Origin: Dyella lutea
GTDB lineage: Bacteria > Pseudomonadota > Gammaproteobacteria > Xanthomonadales > Rhodanobacteraceae
DNA length: 64,000 bases
Assembly: GCF_024158035.1 (NCBI RefSeq)
Contig: NZ_JAMZEK010000001.1
Location: 1,592,001 to 1,656,000 of the forward strand
Direction: 5' to 3'
The notes below the pieces were generated by a model. It saw only the letters and a program-made list of their open reading frames with translations. It was not told the DNA's origin and did no database searches. Position 1 is the first letter of the stretch, and each line of letters begins with the position of its first letter. Made by a program: the position numbers and the translations under genes. Of the stretch, positions 7,943-17,729 are shown piece after piece.

Positions 7943-9147
7943 GAAGTCTGCTGGACGCTGGCGATGAGGTGGCGGAGGCGTTTGCGCTGGTGGGTGTCGA
8001 GCCGGGCGGCCACGGTCAGTGGAGCGTGGCGCAGGGGGTCGACGCGGACGCCATGTTCCCAGATCTCGTAGTAAAGGTGGGGCCCGGTCGACAGCCCGGT
8101 GCTGCCGACGTAGCCGATCACCTGGCCCTTGTGCACCCGGCTGCCCGGGTGCAGCCGCGCGGCGAAGCGGCTGAGGTGCCCGTAGCGTGTGCGCAGCCCA
8201 TGGGCATGACGGATCTCCACCACCCGGCCGTAGCCGCCGTGCCAGTCGCACAGGCTGACGGTGCCGTCCATCGCCGCATGCACCGGGGTGCCGATGGGGG
8301 CGGCGTAGTCGATGCCGCGATGGAACTCGCGTCCGCCCAGCACCGGCTGGATGCGCCAGCCCCAGCCGGAGGAGATCCGCGCGTGGTTGACCGGATGGCG
8401 GGGGCGCAGCACTTCGAAGCCGCGGCCGCGGTCGCTGACGACGTAGTCGTGCCCCTTGGCATCGATGTAGTGATACGCCCGCCACGTGTGGCCGTGCGCC
8501 TCCAGCGCCACCATCGCCAGCCGGTGGCCCGCCCCATGGTGCGGATCCTCCAGCATCGCCAGGCGGTAGTGACTGTCCTTCGGCAGGGTCCTGGGCAGGT
8601 GCCAGACATGGTGGGCGTAGGCGGCCAGGGCCTCCACCACCGGACGCCGGCCGACCACGGCGGCCAGCGCGCCGGCCAGGTGGGTCGCCGACGGCAGCGG
8701 TTCGGTGACGGTTACCTGCGATCGCAGCGGATGCCGGGCGGTGGTGCTGCCGCCGGCCAGCGGCACGGTGACTACCGATGCGCGGATGCCGACCAGGCTC
8801 GCCACGGTCGGTTCCTGCGCAGCCCGGCGTCTCCCGGCGCGATCGGACTGCACGCGCAGGCGGTCGATCGTGGTGGGGTGACCGTCGACCCGGGCGACGC
8901 ACAGCTCCAGATGATCGCCGGGACGCATGCTCCGCAGCGCGCGGCGTTCGGCATCGCCCGCATGGGCCAGCCAGTTGGCGAAGGCATGCGCGTCCACGCC
9001 GTCGCGGCGCGCCAGCGCCACCGCGGTATCACCCGGACGGATGTCGTGATGGTGGGAAGTGCAGGAGGTTTCGACGGGATGGGCCGGCACGGCGGCGACA
9101 CACATCAACCACAGGGAACACGCCAGGAGCCATCGCCTCATCCACAT
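7939..9147 (-). CDS. M23 family (LytM-like) metallopeptidase
   Basis: I choose ATG 9147, which gives 402 residues starting MWMRRWLLACSLW, a signal or anchor, with GACGAGG upstream. A LysM-like segment (IRPGDTAVALARRDGVDAHA) comes first. The C-terminal LytM domain holds FHRGIDYAAPIGTPV (zinc His and Asp), RTRYGHLSRF and STGPHLYYEIW. These enzymes cut peptidoglycan cross-bridges. The usual HxH zinc/catalytic motif reads HLY here, a variant that may lower or alter activity. The stop overlaps cdh. Confidence 0.85.
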   Translation of the reverse strand: MWMRRWLLACSLWLMCVAAVPAHPVETSCTSHHHDIRPGDTAVALARRDGVDAHAFANWLAHAGDAERRALRSMRPGDHLELCVARVDGHPTTIDRLRVQSDRAGRRRAAQEPTVASLVGIRASVVTVPLAGGSTTARHPLRSQVTVTEPLPSATHLAGALAAVVGRRPVVEALAAYAHHVWHLPRTLPKDSHYRLAMLEDPHHGAGHRLAMVALEAHGHTWRAYHYIDAKGHDYVVSDRGRGFEVLRPRHPVNHARISSGWGWRIQPVLGGREFHRGIDYAAPIGTPVHAAMDGTVSLCDWHGGYGRVVEIRHAHGLRTRYGHLSRFAARLHPGSRVHKGQVIGYVGSTGLSTGPHLYYEIWEHGVRVDPLRHAPLTVAARLDTHQRKRLRHLIASVQQTS

Positions 9148-9454
9148 CCTCGTCTGCTTGTCGTTGCCGGTCCGATCGTCATCCCGCCAAGCGGCGGCCG
9201 CTGCGCGTGCCGTGACGACGGACCGCAGAACGGTGCGCTGCCATCGCAGCGGGATGATTCGGGTTGCAGATGCCCCGGGGCCACGCATGCGGTCCGCAGG
9301 CGGGCAAGCGGCAGATGGGACAGCGCGGCGGCGGCGGTGTTCCCCCGATCCGGCGCAGCATCCTGCGAAATGTGTGCGGCGTGTCGATGCCGCAAAAAGC
9401 GGCGGCCCGGGAAGGCGCCTCCCGGGCCGTCTCCGTCGTGCGTGGAAGAACTGA
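9148..9454. other. Intergenic region upstream of the M23 gene
   Basis: This stretch separates the minus-strand M23 start from the stop of the downstream minus-strand hydrolase. It holds the hydrolase terminator (9394-9428) and presumably the M23 promoter. No credible gene was seen on either strand. Confidence 0.6.
9394..9428 (-). terminator. Rho-independent terminator of the dienelactone hydrolase gene
   Basis: Read on the minus strand, GGCCCGGGA and TCCCGGGCC form a 9-bp perfect stem around a short GC-rich loop. It is followed by GCCGCTTTTT. It sits 27 bp beyond the stop codon at 9455. Confidence 0.8.
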
Positions 9455-10162
9455 TCAGGCCCAGAGCGTGCGGCCGAAGAAGGTCAGCGTGCGGTCCCAG
9501 GCCTGCGCGGCCCACACCGCGTCGTACTGCGTGGCGGCGATGCGGCCGGGGCCGACGGCCTCTTCGTTGGCGAAGGCGTGATGCGCCAGGTAGCGGTGGA
9601 ACTCGGTGCTCACGCCGGCCTCCTTCAGCTTCGCCTCCAGCTTGTCGACGTTGTCGATGGCGAAGAACTCGTCCTGCGTGGCCCAGTGGCCGAGCACCGG
9701 TGCGGTGATCTTGCCGGCGTCGATGTACTCCAGCGGCGGCATGCCGTACCAGGCGGCACCGGCGTCGACCGCCACGCCCTGGCCCATCGCCAGCAGGGTC
9801 AGCGCGCCGCCCATGCAGAAGCCGGTGATGCCGACCTTGCCCGCACGCTGGCGCAGGAAGGCGACTGCGCCGGCGATGTCCTGCGTGGCGGCGTCGGCGA
9901 AGTTCAGGCCTTCCATCAGGTGGTGAGCCTCTTCCTGTTCCACCGTGCTCTTGCCGCGGTACAGGTCCGGCACCAGCGCGAGGTAGCCGCAGCGCGCGAG
10001 GCGGTCGGCGACGCCGCGGATCTGGTCGTTGAGGCCCCACCACTCCTGGATCACCACGATGGCGGGCGCACCCTCGGCGTGGGCTGGCGTGGCCAGGTAG
10101 CCCTGCACGTCCTTGCCGTCGGGGCGCTTGAAGGTGACCGTGGATCCGGAATGAGTCGTCAT
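9455..10162 (-). CDS. Dienelactone hydrolase family protein
   Basis: The ATG at 10162 has GAGG upstream; the product is 235 residues. It is an alpha/beta hydrolase: PAIVVIQEWWGLNDQIRGVADRLA, then VGITGFCMGGALTLL (Cys nucleophile in the G-x-C-x-G elbow), an acidic residue in WATQDEFF, and His in YLAHHAFANEE. The Cys nucleophile is characteristic of dienelactone hydrolases, which open lactone rings in aromatic degradation. Many homologues have unknown substrates. It is cytoplasmic. Confidence 0.88.
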   Translation of the reverse strand: MTTHSGSTVTFKRPDGKDVQGYLATPAHAEGAPAIVVIQEWWGLNDQIRGVADRLARCGYLALVPDLYRGKSTVEQEEAHHLMEGLNFADAATQDIAGAVAFLRQRAGKVGITGFCMGGALTLLAMGQGVAVDAGAAWYGMPPLEYIDAGKITAPVLGHWATQDEFFAIDNVDKLEAKLKEAGVSTEFHRYLAHHAFANEEAVGPGRIAATQYDAVWAAQAWDRTLTFFGRTLWA

Positions 10163-10322
10163 GGCGATGCCTCGCTGGTTGATCGGGAGAGATGGGGTTG
10201 GGCGGGGCGCGTGCGGCGCCCCGCGCATGCGATGCGGCCCGACGCCGGGGCGGGGCCGTCATCGCGGCCGCAAACCTACGACCCGCCCAGCATATCGGAT
10301 GCGCGCCCGCCCACGCGTGGCC

Positions 10323-11351
10323 TCAGTGCGCCAGTTCCAGCACCACGAAGCTGCCCGGCACCGCCATCGGCCAGCCGCGCGCGTTGCGCTGGCTGCCCAG
10401 CGTGGCGGCGGACAGGTAGATGCGCTGCGTGGTCGGGTCCAGCGCCATGGTGCGCGCGCTCTTCTGCGTCGGCACGGTGGCGGCCACGGTGTAGTGGTCG
10501 GCATCGACCTGATGCACCACGGTCAGCGTGCCGCTCTCGCCGTTGGAGCTGTAGACCGTGCCGGTGGACGGATCGAAGGCGGCGGCATCCGGGCCCTCGC
10601 CGATCGGCACGGTGGTCACCACGGCGCCCTTGTCGACGTCGGACACCGCCATCACGCGGTTGTCGCAGACCGAGAAGGCACGACGGTGCGCGGCGTCGAA
10701 GGCCAGGCCGCTGGGCGACTCGCACGGCGCCAGCGACCAGGTGCGCAGCAGCTTGTCGCTGCCGGTGTCGATCTCGGCCAGCTCCGACTTGTCCTCGATG
10801 TTGACGTACAGGTGGCCCTTGCCGTCGGCCGCCGCGAACTCGGGCTTGCCGGGCAGGGCGATGGTGGCGACCACGGCGCGCCTGGCCGGATCGATCACGC
10901 TGGCCGAACGGCTGCGGCCGTTGAGCGTGAACACGTGGCCGGAGGCGGCATCGAAGGCGATCGCGTCGGGGTTCTCGCCGGTGCCGCGGATCGTCGCCAG
11001 CACCTTCAGCGAATCGAGGTCGAAGACGGTGACCGCGGCGGCGCGGCCGTCGCTGGTGAAGCCTTCCCGGCGCGCCGGATCGAAGGCGATGCCGTGCACA
11101 CCGCTGGTGCCGGGGATGGTGCCGGCCAGCTTGCCGGTGGTCGTGTCGACCACCATCACGCGGTCGCCGCGGCTGACGAACAGGTGGTGATGCGGTGCGT
11201 CCACCGCGAGGTAGTCCCAGCCGCCGGGACCGCCCAGGGCGAGACGACCGACGACATGCAGGGGCTGGGTGCTGGCGGTGCCGGTGGCGAAGGCCGGCGC
11301 GATGACGCCGGCAAGCAGCATGGCAAGGGCGGTACGTGGAAGCGTGGACAT
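10323..11351 (-). CDS. Secreted YVTN/YncE-like beta-propeller protein
   Basis: The 342-residue product has a signal peptide (MSTLPRTALAMLLAGVIAPAFA). It is followed by repeated blades of about 40 residues: LFVSRGDRVMVVDTTTGKLA, AVTVFDLDSLKVLATI, VFTLNGRSRSASVIDP, LYVNIEDKSELAEIDT and VYSSNGESGTLTVVHQ. This is the YncE/YVTN propeller pattern; the ligand is unknown. GAGGAAACC precedes the ATG. It starts 28 bp after the RND permease stop on the same strand and is probably the last gene of the efflux operon. Confidence 0.82.
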   Translation of the reverse strand: MSTLPRTALAMLLAGVIAPAFATGTASTQPLHVVGRLALGGPGGWDYLAVDAPHHHLFVSRGDRVMVVDTTTGKLAGTIPGTSGVHGIAFDPARREGFTSDGRAAAVTVFDLDSLKVLATIRGTGENPDAIAFDAASGHVFTLNGRSRSASVIDPARRAVVATIALPGKPEFAAADGKGHLYVNIEDKSELAEIDTGSDKLLRTWSLAPCESPSGLAFDAAHRRAFSVCDNRVMAVSDVDKGAVVTTVPIGEGPDAAAFDPSTGTVYSSNGESGTLTVVHQVDADHYTVAATVPTQKSARTMALDPTTQRIYLSAATLGSQRNARGWPMAVPGSFVVLELAH

Positions 11352-11379
11352 GGTCGGTTTCCTCGGGCGGCGGAGCGGG

Positions 11380-14300
11380 TCAGGGCGACGTGCGCCGGCG
11401 CTGCAGCAGCGCGTACAGCACCGGCATCACCAGCAATACAAGGGGTAACTGCAGCAGCATGCCGGCAATGATCGCGATGGCCAGCGGCTGCTGCATCTGC
11501 GAGCCCTGGCCGATCGCCAGCGCCAGCGGCAACAGGGTGAGGATCGCCGCCAGCGTCGACATCAGGATCGGCCGGGTGCGGTGCTTGCCGGCGCGGTGCA
11601 GTGCATCGTGCAGCGGCAGTCGCCCTGCGGTCTCGTCGGCCTCGGCCTGTTGCAGCTCGGAGAAGTAGAAGATCGCCACCTCGGTGACGATGCCGACGAT
11701 CATCGTCATGCCCATCATCGAGGAGATGTTCAGCTCGATGCCGGTCAGCCACAGCCCGATGAACACCGCCGGCAGCGCCAGCAGCGGCATCGCCATGATC
11801 GCCAGCGCCACGCGGAAGCTCTCGTAGAGGAACAGCAGCAGGGTGAACACCAGCGCGATCGCGGCGACCATCACGATGGTCAGGCCACGGAACGCCTGTT
11901 GCTGCTGCCGGTAGACGCCGCCGAGCTGGTAGAACATGCCTTTCGGCAGCACGCCCGGCCTGGCCAGCGCGGCTTTCACGTCGGCGATCGCCGAGCCCAG
12001 GCTGCGACCGCTAATGCGGCCGGTGACCGCGACCATGCGCTTGAGGTTGTCGCGGGTGATCTGCGGCTGGCCCTGCACCGGGGTGATCGTGGCCAGCTGC
12101 GACAGCGGCAGGTGGTGGCCGTCCGCGGCGCGGATCGGCAGCGAGTCGATGGCCCCGACATCACGCCGGGCGCTGTGGTCCAGCCGCACGCGCACGCCGA
12201 CCACCTTGCCGTCGGCTGGAAGTTGCGCCGCCACGGTGCCGTCCACCGCGGCGTTGACCTGCGCCACCACGCCGGCCGGATCCAGCCCGGCCAGTGCGGC
12301 ACGCGCGGGATCGACGTGGATCTCCAGCGCGTCGCCGGCAGGGTTGATGCCGTTGCGCACGCCGACCACGCCGGGGATCTTGCCGATCAGCGCGGCCACC
12401 TTGCCGGCGGTGTCGTTCAACTGCTTCGGATCCTCGCCGTACAGCTGCACCTCGATCGGTTGCGGCACGGCCACCAGGTCGCCGATCAGGTCTTCCATCA
12501 GCTGCGACAGCTCGATGTCCAGGCCGGGCACCTTCGCCTCCACCTGCTGGCGCACCTGTGTCATCACCGTCTCGGTACTGGGGCGCGAGCCGTTCTTCAG
12601 CCGCACGAAGAAATCGCCCTCGTTGGCCTCGGTGAGGCCGCCGCCGAGCTGCAGGCCGGTGCGGCGGGAGTAGGTGTCGACGTAGGGGTTGGCGCGGATG
12701 ATCGTCTCCACCTGGCGCAGCAGGCGGTCGGTCTCTTCCAGCGAGGTGCCGGGCGGCGAAATGTAGTCGAGGATGAAGCCGCCCTCGTCCATCTGCGGCA
12801 TGAAGCCGGTGCCGACCCGCGTGTAGGCCAGCGTGCCCAGCGCCAGCAGCGGCACCACCAGCAACAGCAGCAGGATCGGGCGCTTCAGCCACGCGGCCAG
12901 CGTACGCTCGTAACCGGCCATGATGCGCCGCCCGAAGCGGCTCGGTGGCGGCTCGTCGCGGTGCTTGCGGTCGAGGAAGCGCTCGGCCAGCAGCGGCACG
13001 GCGATCCAGGTCAGCAGGTAGGAAATGATCAGCGCGCTGGCCATGGTCAGCGACAGCGCCTTGAAGAACGCGCCGGTGACGCCGGAGAGGAAGGCCAGCG
13101 GCAGGAAGATCACCACCGTGGCCGCGCTGGAACCGGTCAGCGGTCGGGTGAACTCCCACGCCGCGCCGGCGATGCGCTCGTGCACCTGCGATTCCTCGGT
13201 GCCGCCGCCAAGCCGGCGCATGATGTGCTCGAGCATCACGATCACGTCGTCGATGATCAGGCCGACCGCCGCGGCCATGCCGCCGAGCGTCATCATGTTG
13301 AAGCTCATGCCCAGCACGCGCAGCAGCAGCACGGTGATCGCCAGCACCGCCGGCACCACGATCATCGCAACCAGGATCACCCGGGTGTTGCGCAGGAACA
13401 CGAACAGCACCAGCCCGGCCAGCACCACGCCGATCAGGATCGCGTCGCGCACGCTGCCGGCGGCGTTGGTGACCAGCTGGGTCTGGTCGTACCAGTTGGC
13501 CACGGTGACGCCGGCCGGCATCTGCGGCGCGAAGTCGGCCAGTCGCTGCCGCACGTCCCTGGCGATCTGCACGCTGTTGCCGTCCGGCTGCTGGTAGACC
13601 TGCAGCAGTACCGCGTTCTGGCCATCGGCGTTGACCTTGATCCACTGCGGCACGTGGTCGAGCCGCACCGTCGCCACGTCGCTCAGCCGCACCACGCCGG
13701 AGGGGCCGGCGCGTAGCACCACGTGCTCCAGCGCCTGCACCGTGCGCGGCTGGTTGTTGCCCAACAGCAGGAACAGCTTGTAGTGATCGGACACGCGGCC
13801 CATCGCGTCGATCGTGGCGGCCTGCGCTACCGCCCGGGTGACTTCGTCCAGGCTGAGGTGGAAGGCGCGCAGCTTGTCCGGATTGACGTCGGCATGGAAC
13901 TCGGCCACCTCGCCGCCCTGCACGCCGACCTGGGCCACGCCGTTGATGCCGCTGAGCAGCGGGCGCAGCTGGTATTCGGCCAGGTCATGCAGCTGGCTGG
14001 GCGAGAGCGTGTGCGAGCGCAGGCTGTAGGCCAGCACCGGGAACGTGGTCGGGTCCATGCGGCGGGTGCTGAGCCGGGTGCCCGGCGGCAGCTGTGGCAG
14101 GATCTGGCCGGCCGCCGCGTTTACCTCCTGCAGCGCGCGCGCCATGTCCGCGCCCCAGTCGAAGCGCACCGCAATGTCGGCGCTGCCGCGGCTGGTGGTC
14201 GAACGCACGTCGCGCACGCCGCGCACGCGGCGCACGGCTTCTTCCACCGGCGTGGTGACCTCGATCGCCATCTGGTCGGCCGGCCGGTCGCCGGCGTCCA

Positions 14301-14445
14301 GGGTGACCTGGATGCGCGGGAACGCCACGTTCGGGAACAGCGCCACCGGCATCAGGAAAGCGCTGGCTATGCCGCCGAGCGCGAGCATCAGGGCGAGGAA
14401 CAGCAATGAGCGGCGATGGCGCTGCATCCACAGCGACAGGTTCAC
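11380..14445 (-). CDS. RND efflux pump inner-membrane permease
   Basis: The 1,021-residue protein starts at GTG 14445, overlapping the adaptor stop (GTGA). It has the full RND plan: an N-terminal helix, a first porter domain (VEEAVRRVRGVRDVRSTTSRG), and a TM4 proton relay with paired Asp in GLIIDDVIVMLEHIMRRLGG. A second helix bundle and porter domain follow, ending with LPLVLLVMPVLYALLQ. It exports substrates using the proton motive force in a complex with the adaptor and outer-membrane factor upstream. The substrate could be drugs or metals and cannot be decided from sequence alone. Confidence 0.92.
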   Translation of the reverse strand: MNLSLWMQRHRRSLLFLALMLALGGIASAFLMPVALFPNVAFPRIQVTLDAGDRPADQMAIEVTTPVEEAVRRVRGVRDVRSTTSRGSADIAVRFDWGADMARALQEVNAAAGQILPQLPPGTRLSTRRMDPTTFPVLAYSLRSHTLSPSQLHDLAEYQLRPLLSGINGVAQVGVQGGEVAEFHADVNPDKLRAFHLSLDEVTRAVAQAATIDAMGRVSDHYKLFLLLGNNQPRTVQALEHVVLRAGPSGVVRLSDVATVRLDHVPQWIKVNADGQNAVLLQVYQQPDGNSVQIARDVRQRLADFAPQMPAGVTVANWYDQTQLVTNAAGSVRDAILIGVVLAGLVLFVFLRNTRVILVAMIVVPAVLAITVLLLRVLGMSFNMMTLGGMAAAVGLIIDDVIVMLEHIMRRLGGGTEESQVHERIAGAAWEFTRPLTGSSAATVVIFLPLAFLSGVTGAFFKALSLTMASALIISYLLTWIAVPLLAERFLDRKHRDEPPPSRFGRRIMAGYERTLAAWLKRPILLLLLVVPLLALGTLAYTRVGTGFMPQMDEGGFILDYISPPGTSLEETDRLLRQVETIIRANPYVDTYSRRTGLQLGGGLTEANEGDFFVRLKNGSRPSTETVMTQVRQQVEAKVPGLDIELSQLMEDLIGDLVAVPQPIEVQLYGEDPKQLNDTAGKVAALIGKIPGVVGVRNGINPAGDALEIHVDPARAALAGLDPAGVVAQVNAAVDGTVAAQLPADGKVVGVRVRLDHSARRDVGAIDSLPIRAADGHHLPLSQLATITPVQGQPQITRDNLKRMVAVTGRISGRSLGSAIADVKAALARPGVLPKGMFYQLGGVYRQQQQAFRGLTIVMVAAIALVFTLLLFLYESFRVALAIMAMPLLALPAVFIGLWLTGIELNISSMMGMTMIVGIVTEVAIFYFSELQQAEADETAGRLPLHDALHRAGKHRTRPILMSTLAAILTLLPLALAIGQGSQMQQPLAIAIIAGMLLQLPLVLLVMPVLYALLQRRRTSP

Positions 14446-15521
14446 TTGCCGGCCTCCTGCACGCGGTCGCCGTCGGCCAGTTCGTACACGCCCTGCACGA
14501 TCACCTTGGCCTTGGCGTCGAGCGGGCCGTCGACGCCCACCGGGTCACCGTCGGGACTGCTCAGGGTGACGTCCACGCGGTGTGCCTTGTCGCCCTCCAT
14601 CTGGAACAGGTAGTCGCCGTGGTCGTCGTGCAGCACGGCCGCGCGCGGTACCGACCAGGCGCTGATGTCCGACACCTGGATGCGCGCATGCAGCTCGGTG
14701 CCGTCGGCCAGTGTGGCGTCGGCCGGCATCGAGGCGCGCAGCGGCAGCAGGCGCGACTGCGGATCGACCGCCCGGCCCACCACCAGGAGTTTGCCGGTGA
14801 GCTTCGTGTGGTCTCCGTAGACGTCGTCCAGCACCACAGCCTGGCCAGCATGCAGCCGCCGCCCCTCGACCGGCGGCACGCCGAGTTCGGCGATCAGCGC
14901 GTGGTCGGGCGCAAACCCGAGCAGCGGCGCATTGGCGGCGAAGCGCTCGCCGCGCGCCACCGCGAGGGTGGTGACCACGCCGTCGGACGGCGCGGTCAGC
15001 GTCTCGCGTGCCGAGCCGCCGCCGAGTGCCTGCTGCGCCTGCAGGGTCGCCTCGGCATCGGCGAGGTTCTTGCGCGCGGCAGCGAGTTGCGACTGCGTGG
15101 CGAGTTGCTGGGCGGCGAGCTGCGTGGTGCGATCCAGCTCGTTCTTCGCGAGGGTCAGTGCACTCTGCGCCTGCGCCACCGCGGCGCGGGCGGCCGGATC
15201 CGGGGCGATCGTCAGCAGGGCCTGGCCGTGCTTCACGCGCTGGCCCGGGGCCACCGCCAGTGCCTCGACCTGGCCGCCGTGGCCCAGGCTGAGGGTGCGG
15301 CTGCGGGCAGGATCGGCCACAGCGCGGCCCCAGGCTTCCACCGTGGCGTGGAAGGCGGCGCGCGTGGGCTTCACCGTCTGCACGGCGACCACGCCCTTTT
15401 CACTGGGGGCGGCGCCATCGTCGTCGCCACCGGACCCGCCGCCGCAGGCCGCGAGCAGGGCGGTCAGCAGCAGCGGCGAGACGAGCAGCAGGGGACGGAG
15501 CGAGGGGAGCTTGGAGGTCAT
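14442..15521 (-). CDS. RND efflux periplasmic adaptor (membrane fusion protein), lipoprotein
   Basis: The ATG at 15521 overlaps the stop of the outer-membrane factor gene (ATGA) and gives 359 residues. The start MTSKLPSLRPLLLVSPLLLT with LLAACGGG is a lipoprotein signal. A lipoyl-like half motif (GQVEALAVAPGQRVKHGQAL), a helical hairpin rich in Ala/Gln and the second half motif (APSDGVVTTLAVARGERF) follow. This is the usual adaptor order. It bridges permease and outer-membrane channel in the periplasm. Confidence 0.9.
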   Translation of the reverse strand: MTSKLPSLRPLLLVSPLLLTALLAACGGGSGGDDDGAAPSEKGVVAVQTVKPTRAAFHATVEAWGRAVADPARSRTLSLGHGGQVEALAVAPGQRVKHGQALLTIAPDPAARAAVAQAQSALTLAKNELDRTTQLAAQQLATQSQLAAARKNLADAEATLQAQQALGGGSARETLTAPSDGVVTTLAVARGERFAANAPLLGFAPDHALIAELGVPPVEGRRLHAGQAVVLDDVYGDHTKLTGKLLVVGRAVDPQSRLLPLRASMPADATLADGTELHARIQVSDISAWSVPRAAVLHDDHGDYLFQMEGDKAHRVDVTLSSPDGDPVGVDGPLDAKAKVIVQGVYELADGDRVQEAGK

Positions 15522-16903
15522 GGTGTCGCGGCCTTGCGGTCGGCGGGAGAGGAGGCCAGGTCGGTGTTGCCCAGCAGGGCTTCGAGCGCAATGGCGTCGG
15601 TGCCGCGCTGCTGGCGCAGGTCGATCAGGGCGAGGTCGGCAGCCAGCGCGTTGCTGCGCAGGCTGAGGTAGGTCGGCCAGTCGAGGTCGCCGCGTGCCCA
15701 GGCTGCCTCGGCCGCTCGGCGGGCGGCGTCGAGCGCCTGTGCATGGACGGCCAGCGTGGCCAGTCGGGCATCCAGCGTGGCCAGGTCGGCCTGCAGGTGG
15801 CGGATGTCGCCGTGCGCGGCGAGCAGGCGGCTGCGGTAGTCGTCGCGCAGCTGCTCGCGAGTGGCCCTGGCGATGGCGATGTTGCCCCGGTTGCGGTTGA
15901 ACAGAGGCAGGCTGATGCCGACGCTGAAGCCGTTGGTGTAGATGGCGCTGGTGTCGCGCGCGGTGTTCACCCCCAGCGTGATGGCCGGGAACTGCGCGCG
16001 GATCGCTTCCCGTAAGGAGGCTTCCTGTGCCGCGTAGCCGGCCTGCAGCGCGAGCAGGTCGGGGCGTCGCTGCGGCAGCGTGGTCAGTGCGGCATCGACC
16101 TGTGCCGTGGTCGGCATGGCGTCGTAGCCGGTACCGACCAGCGAAAGGGGAGCTTCCGGCGACAGGCCCAGCAACTGGTGCAGGTCGGCTTCGGCCTGGT
16201 GCAGCGCCAGCGCGTTGTCGGCGCGCTGCTGGCGCACGTCGGCCAGCGCGTTCAGTCCGCTGCTGGCCTGGTCGTGGGTGAGATTGCCGGCGCGCAGGGC
16301 GGCCTGTACGTGCGCGTCCAGCGGCGTCAGTGCGCGCTGTTCGGCGTCGAGCTCGCGCTGCCTGGCGCGCAATGCCTGCACCTGGTCGAACAGCAGGCGC
16401 GATTGCGCCACGGTCTGCCATTCGGCCCAGAGCAGATCCAGGTTCACCTGCCGGGCCTGCTGGCGGGCCGCCGCGACGCGCGATGAGCGCAGCAGCAGCG
16501 AGGTGACATCGGCGCTCAGCCCGAGGTTGAAGGCGCTGGTCAGGCCCGGGCCACTGTGCCGCGGGAAATCCATGCCGGCGCCGAGTTGCGGATCCGGCAG
16601 CAGGCCGGCGTCGAAGGCCTGGGCCCGCGCGACACCGAGCGCATCGCGCTGGGTGCGCAGGTCCGGGTTGTTGGCGACCGCCAGCGTGGCCACCTCGGTG
16701 ACGTCCAGGCCGTCGGAGGGATCGAAACGATGTGCCGGCAGCCAGGACGGCGGCGCCGGTGCGGCGAGGTCGGCGGCACGGCGCGCGCCGGCCTGATCCG
16801 GCAGCGGTCGGGCGTGATAGCTGGCGCAGCCGGCGAGCAGCGCGGCGCTCAGCAGCCAGGGCAGGCGGGAGGCCGTCGGTCGCGCGGAGGGGGAGCGGGG
16901 CAT
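15518..16903 (-). CDS. TolC-like outer-membrane efflux lipoprotein
   Basis: This is the first gene of the operon. The 461-residue product begins with a lipoprotein signal ending in AALLAGCASYH. Two long helical repeats with OMF-type sequence follow, including VATLAVANNPDLRTQRDALG and QRRPDLLALQAGYAAQEASL, and GVNTARDTSAIYTNGFSVGISLPLFNRNRG. It forms the outer-membrane duct of the pump. Its promoter should lie in 16904-17063, shared with the divergent two-component genes. Confidence 0.9.
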   Translation of the reverse strand: MPRSPSARPTASRLPWLLSAALLAGCASYHARPLPDQAGARRAADLAAPAPPSWLPAHRFDPSDGLDVTEVATLAVANNPDLRTQRDALGVARAQAFDAGLLPDPQLGAGMDFPRHSGPGLTSAFNLGLSADVTSLLLRSSRVAAARQQARQVNLDLLWAEWQTVAQSRLLFDQVQALRARQRELDAEQRALTPLDAHVQAALRAGNLTHDQASSGLNALADVRQQRADNALALHQAEADLHQLLGLSPEAPLSLVGTGYDAMPTTAQVDAALTTLPQRRPDLLALQAGYAAQEASLREAIRAQFPAITLGVNTARDTSAIYTNGFSVGISLPLFNRNRGNIAIARATREQLRDDYRSRLLAAHGDIRHLQADLATLDARLATLAVHAQALDAARRAAEAAWARGDLDWPTYLSLRSNALAADLALIDLRQQRGTDAIALEALLGNTDLASSPADRKAATP

Positions 16904-17063
16904 GCGTGGTGTCCGCGGTCGAAAGCGGTCACGCTAGCCGGCCTGGCTTCGGTTCACCTTAGCGGCCCGGCGGGTGCCGGAGGCGGCGTTAAGCTTGTTC
17001 GAAGGTTGATGCGGCATGGTTCTCCGGATCGCCGTAACGGCGCGGGACAGACGAGGGCAAGGC

Positions 17064-17729
17064 GTGCATATCCTTCTGGTCGAGGACGATCCGCAACTGG
17101 GCGCCGCCATCCAGCGCGCGCTGGAGCGGCTCGCCTACACTGTCACCTGGCTGCGCGACGGCCAGTCGGCGATCGCCGGCCTCGCCGACGGAAGCGCCGA
17201 CCTGGTGCTGCTCGACCTGGGCCTGCCGCGCCGCGACGGGCTGGAGGTGCTGCGTGAGGCGCGCCGGCAGAAGGTCGCCACGCCGGTGATCGTGATGACC
17301 GCTCGCGACAGCGTGGAGGCGCGCGTCAGTGGGCTGGACGCAGGCGCCGACGACTACCTGGTCAAGCCGTTCCACCTCGACGAGCTGGCCGCGCGGATCC
17401 GCTCGGTCTCGCGCCGCCACCACGGCGTGGCGGCGAACCGGCTGGAGGTGGGGGCGATCAGCATGGACCTCGCCACCGCGGAGGTCAGCTATCGCGGCGA
17501 GCGCCTGGACCTCACCCGGCGCGAGTTCGCCCTGTTGCAGGCACTGATGGAACGCGCCGGCCACATCGTGCGGCGCGAGACGCTGGAGAACTCCATCTAT
17601 GGTTTCGACAACGCGGTCGGGCGCGGCGCGCTGGAGGTGCTGATGCACTCGCTGCGCCGCAAACTCGGCGCCGACGCGGTGCAGACCGTGCGCGGCTTCG
17701 GCTACATGATGCCGCGGGAGCCGGCATGA
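17064..17729 (+). CDS. OmpR/QseB-type response regulator
   Basis: The preferred start is GTG 17064 (VHILLVEDDPQLGAAIQ), giving 221 residues; an upstream frame extension lacks family similarity. The receiver domain has acidic Asp pair EDD, phospho-acceptor Asp51 (LVLLDLGLPRRDG), Thr in VIVMTARD and Lys in YLVKPFH. The C-terminal winged helix is of OmpR type (TRREFALLQALMERAGHIVRRETL). It overlaps the kinase gene by ATGA. Divergence from the RND operon suggests it controls that pump. Confidence 0.92.
   Translation: MHILLVEDDPQLGAAIQRALERLAYTVTWLRDGQSAIAGLADGSADLVLLDLGLPRRDGLEVLREARRQKVATPVIVMTARDSVEARVSGLDAGADDYLVKPFHLDELAARIRSVSRRHHGVAANRLEVGAISMDLATAEVSYRGERLDLTRREFALLQALMERAGHIVRRETLENSIYGFDNAVGRGALEVLMHSLRRKLGADAVQTVRGFGYMMPREPA

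Noticed and set aside
11581-13716. Plus-strand frame of 711 codons opposite the RND permease
   Set aside because: It is rich in His, Gln and Arg without family similarity and lies fully within a well-supported gene.
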